Shown piece by piece: positions 6,318 through 7,129 of a DNA stretch of 7,129 nucleotides. The position numbers and the translations under genes were made by a program. The DNA is from JAEHCY01 sp964519095 (GTDB taxonomy: Bacteria; Pseudomonadota; Gammaproteobacteria; Chromatiales; Chromatiaceae). The notes below the pieces were generated by a model. The model was not told the origin of the DNA. It searched no databases and saw nothing but the letters and a program-made list of their open reading frames with translations. The stretch lies in NCBI GenBank assembly GCA_964519095.1, contig CAZFHV010000173.1:1-7129 (forward strand), in the 5' to 3' direction. Position 1 is the stretch's first letter, and every line of letters begins with the position of its first letter.

Positions 6318-6511
6318 TGGCACGGGACGGGCAGTGCAGGGGACCTGGGCCGTGCCGGCCTTGGCGCCGCTTGGACTGAATGGAGCCTTCAGGGGGGACT
6401 CGGCTTTGATCGAATCGACCCATCCCTCTGTCAGGCCGGGCTCGGCGTCCGCCCCCCCCCGAACACCGCGTCCAGGGCACCGGTGCTTGGTACGAACCGT
6501 CTCGGCTGCCC

Positions 6512-6540
6512 GCCGGATTGAACGCAGCGTTCCATCCGGC
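6512..6540. repeat. Strong imperfect hairpin, REP-like element or possible terminator after hsdR
   Basis: Outer arms GCCGGAT (6512-6518) and ATCCGGC (6534-6540) pair over 7 bases; inner arms GAACG (6520-6524) and CGTTC (6528-6532) pair over 5, around a 3-base loop, with one mismatch between the two stem segments. It begins about 83 bases after the hsdR stop. No T-run follows on the minus strand, so an intrinsic terminator is not well supported. The GAACGCAGCGTTC core resembles, from memory, dispersed palindromes common in proteobacterial intergenic regions. Confidence 0.5.
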
Positions 6541-6622
6541 CCCACCGCTGCCGGGGGCGGCGCTTCGTTACGGGTGCAGCGCTGGGTTGGGGGAGGGGGC
6601 GATTGGCGAGGGCGTCGCGGCG

Positions 6623-7129
6623 TCACGCATACGTCAGGGCAAACACCGTATCCGTCAGCCGGCGCCTGAAAGACTCGTTATCCATGAACTGCTTGAACAG
6701 CTCGGTGTCGTCCTTCAGCACCGCCGTCATGACCCGCGTGAGCGCCTTGTCGTGCTCGATGCGGGCATTTTGTTTGTCCGAGCTCTTTTTCGCGTTCTGG
6801 TAGGCAGTGTCGGCCGCGACACGGTTCGGGATGTCCTCGGTGATCAGCTTGTGCACGCGGTCGGCATCGGACCAGGGGATGTTGCCGAACTGGTCGTTGA
6901 ACGCCTTGAGGATGTTCGAGAGCCGATCCAGCTCGGGCTCCGGCTTGCGGCCGCCGCCGATTGTGGGCACGGGCTCGATCTCCGCGTCTGCGTCGGGCAG
7001 CTGGATCTTGGCCGCCGCCTGCTTCTCGACGCGGTAGCTGTCCATGTCGATCGCTTCGAGGATGCCCTTGGACAGGTCTTCCTCCACCGGCGCCGGCAGC
7101 TTGGGCACGAGAAAGGTCAGGAAGATCGA
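6623..7129 (-). CDS. hsdR: Type I restriction endonuclease subunit R, C-terminal fragment (start outside window)
   Basis: The open frame runs in from the window edge and ends at TGA 6623-6625, giving 168 residues of the C-terminus. A GTG at 7108 lies inside the frame, but coding clearly continues upstream of it (SIFLTFLVPKLPAPVEED), so it is not the start. Diagnostic segments typical of the HsdR C-terminus are LSKGILEAIDMDSYRVEK, ELDRLSNILKAFNDQFGNI, RVAADTAYQNAKKSSDKQN, ARIEHDKALTRVM and ELFKQFMDNESFRRRLTDTV. Family knowledge: HsdR is the ATP-driven translocase and nuclease of the HsdRMS complex; the C-terminal helical region contacts the methylase core, while the nuclease and helicase motifs lie in the missing part. 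Composition is slightly less GC-rich than the oxidase operon, which would fit a mobile defence locus but is weak evidence. It is co-directional with the operon, about 540 bases upstream, with no functional link seen. Confidence 0.9.
   Translation of the reverse strand, partial: SIFLTFLVPKLPAPVEEDLSKGILEAIDMDSYRVEKQAAAKIQLPDADAEIEPVPTIGGGRKPEPELDRLSNILKAFNDQFGNIPWSDADRVHKLITEDIPNRVAADTAYQNAKKSSDKQNARIEHDKALTRVMTAVLKDDTELFKQFMDNESFRRRLTDTVFALTYA

Larger units (their letters stand above)
6080..6622. other. Gene-free region between hsdR and the oxidase operon
   Basis: About 540 bases with no credible gene. Open frames here on both strands give Pro/Arg/Gly/Ala-rich translations typical of random GC-rich DNA and have no recognisable domain. 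The half near the operon holds the candidate sigma-54 promoter and dyads; the half near hsdR holds the 29-base hairpin, a nine-C run at 6452-6460 and a G-rich patch around 6584-6599. I see no tRNA, CRISPR or insertion-sequence ends. Confidence 0.7.

Noticed and set aside
6403..6418. Possible FNR-like site TTGATCGAATCGA
   Set aside because: Only the first half-site TTGAT matches; the second half does not resemble ATCAA.
6117..6626. 169-codon minus-strand open frame filling the intergenic region
   Set aside because: Pro/Arg/Ser/Ala-rich, no hydrophobic core or motif, runs through the hairpin and the C9 run, and has no convincing ribosome binding site.
6262..6669. 135-codon plus-strand open frame in the intergenic region
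   Set aside because: Low-complexity Gly/Pro/Arg/Ala composition, overlaps the end of hsdR in antisense, and has no family resemblance.
7106..7108. GTG as start of a free-standing 161-residue protein
   Set aside because: Residues upstream in the same frame continue the typical HsdR sequence to the window edge, so this is an internal codon of a longer gene.

Overview
The window is GC-rich and tightly packed, and every credible gene lies on the minus strand. The protein styles (bd-like oxidase, multi-haem cytochromes c, DMSO-reductase-type haem-b domain, type I restriction subunit) and the base composition suggest a proteobacterium with a varied respiratory chain. A sulfur-oxidising or purple sulfur gammaproteobacterium is my guess, with low confidence because no rRNA or taxonomic marker is present.

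Layout, read in the direction of transcription from high to low coordinates. First, 7129-6623 is the C-terminal end of a type I restriction endonuclease R subunit (HsdR); its start lies outside the window. Second, 6622-6080 is a gene-free stretch of about 540 bases. It holds a strong imperfect hairpin, a C9 run, two upstream dyad symmetries and a good candidate sigma-54 (-24/-12) promoter. Third, 6079-7 is a compact six-gene unit with overlaps or very short gaps: two tiny single-helix membrane proteins, a divergent CydA-like bd-type oxidase subunit I, a membrane-anchored dihaem cytochrome c, a large membrane-anchored trihaem cytochrome c fused to a DMSO-reductase-gamma/ethylbenzene-dehydrogenase-type haem-b domain, and a Sco/SenC thioredoxin-fold copper chaperone.

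The likely job of the operon is a terminal-oxidase module. Electrons would pass through up to five c-type haems, plus possibly one b-type haem on the periplasmic side, into a bd-like membrane subunit. No CydB is encoded here. The CydA-like protein lacks the GRQPW signature of quinol-oxidising CydA, and two classical ligand positions appear changed. The set therefore looks more like a cytochrome c-linked bd-like oxidase, of the kind I recall from nitrite oxidisers and related chemolithotrophs, than a normal quinol oxidase. A Sco copper chaperone beside a bd-type protein, and the candidate sigma-54 promoter in front, are the most unexpected parts. Substrate, donor and even oxygen reduction are inferences, not shown by the sequence.
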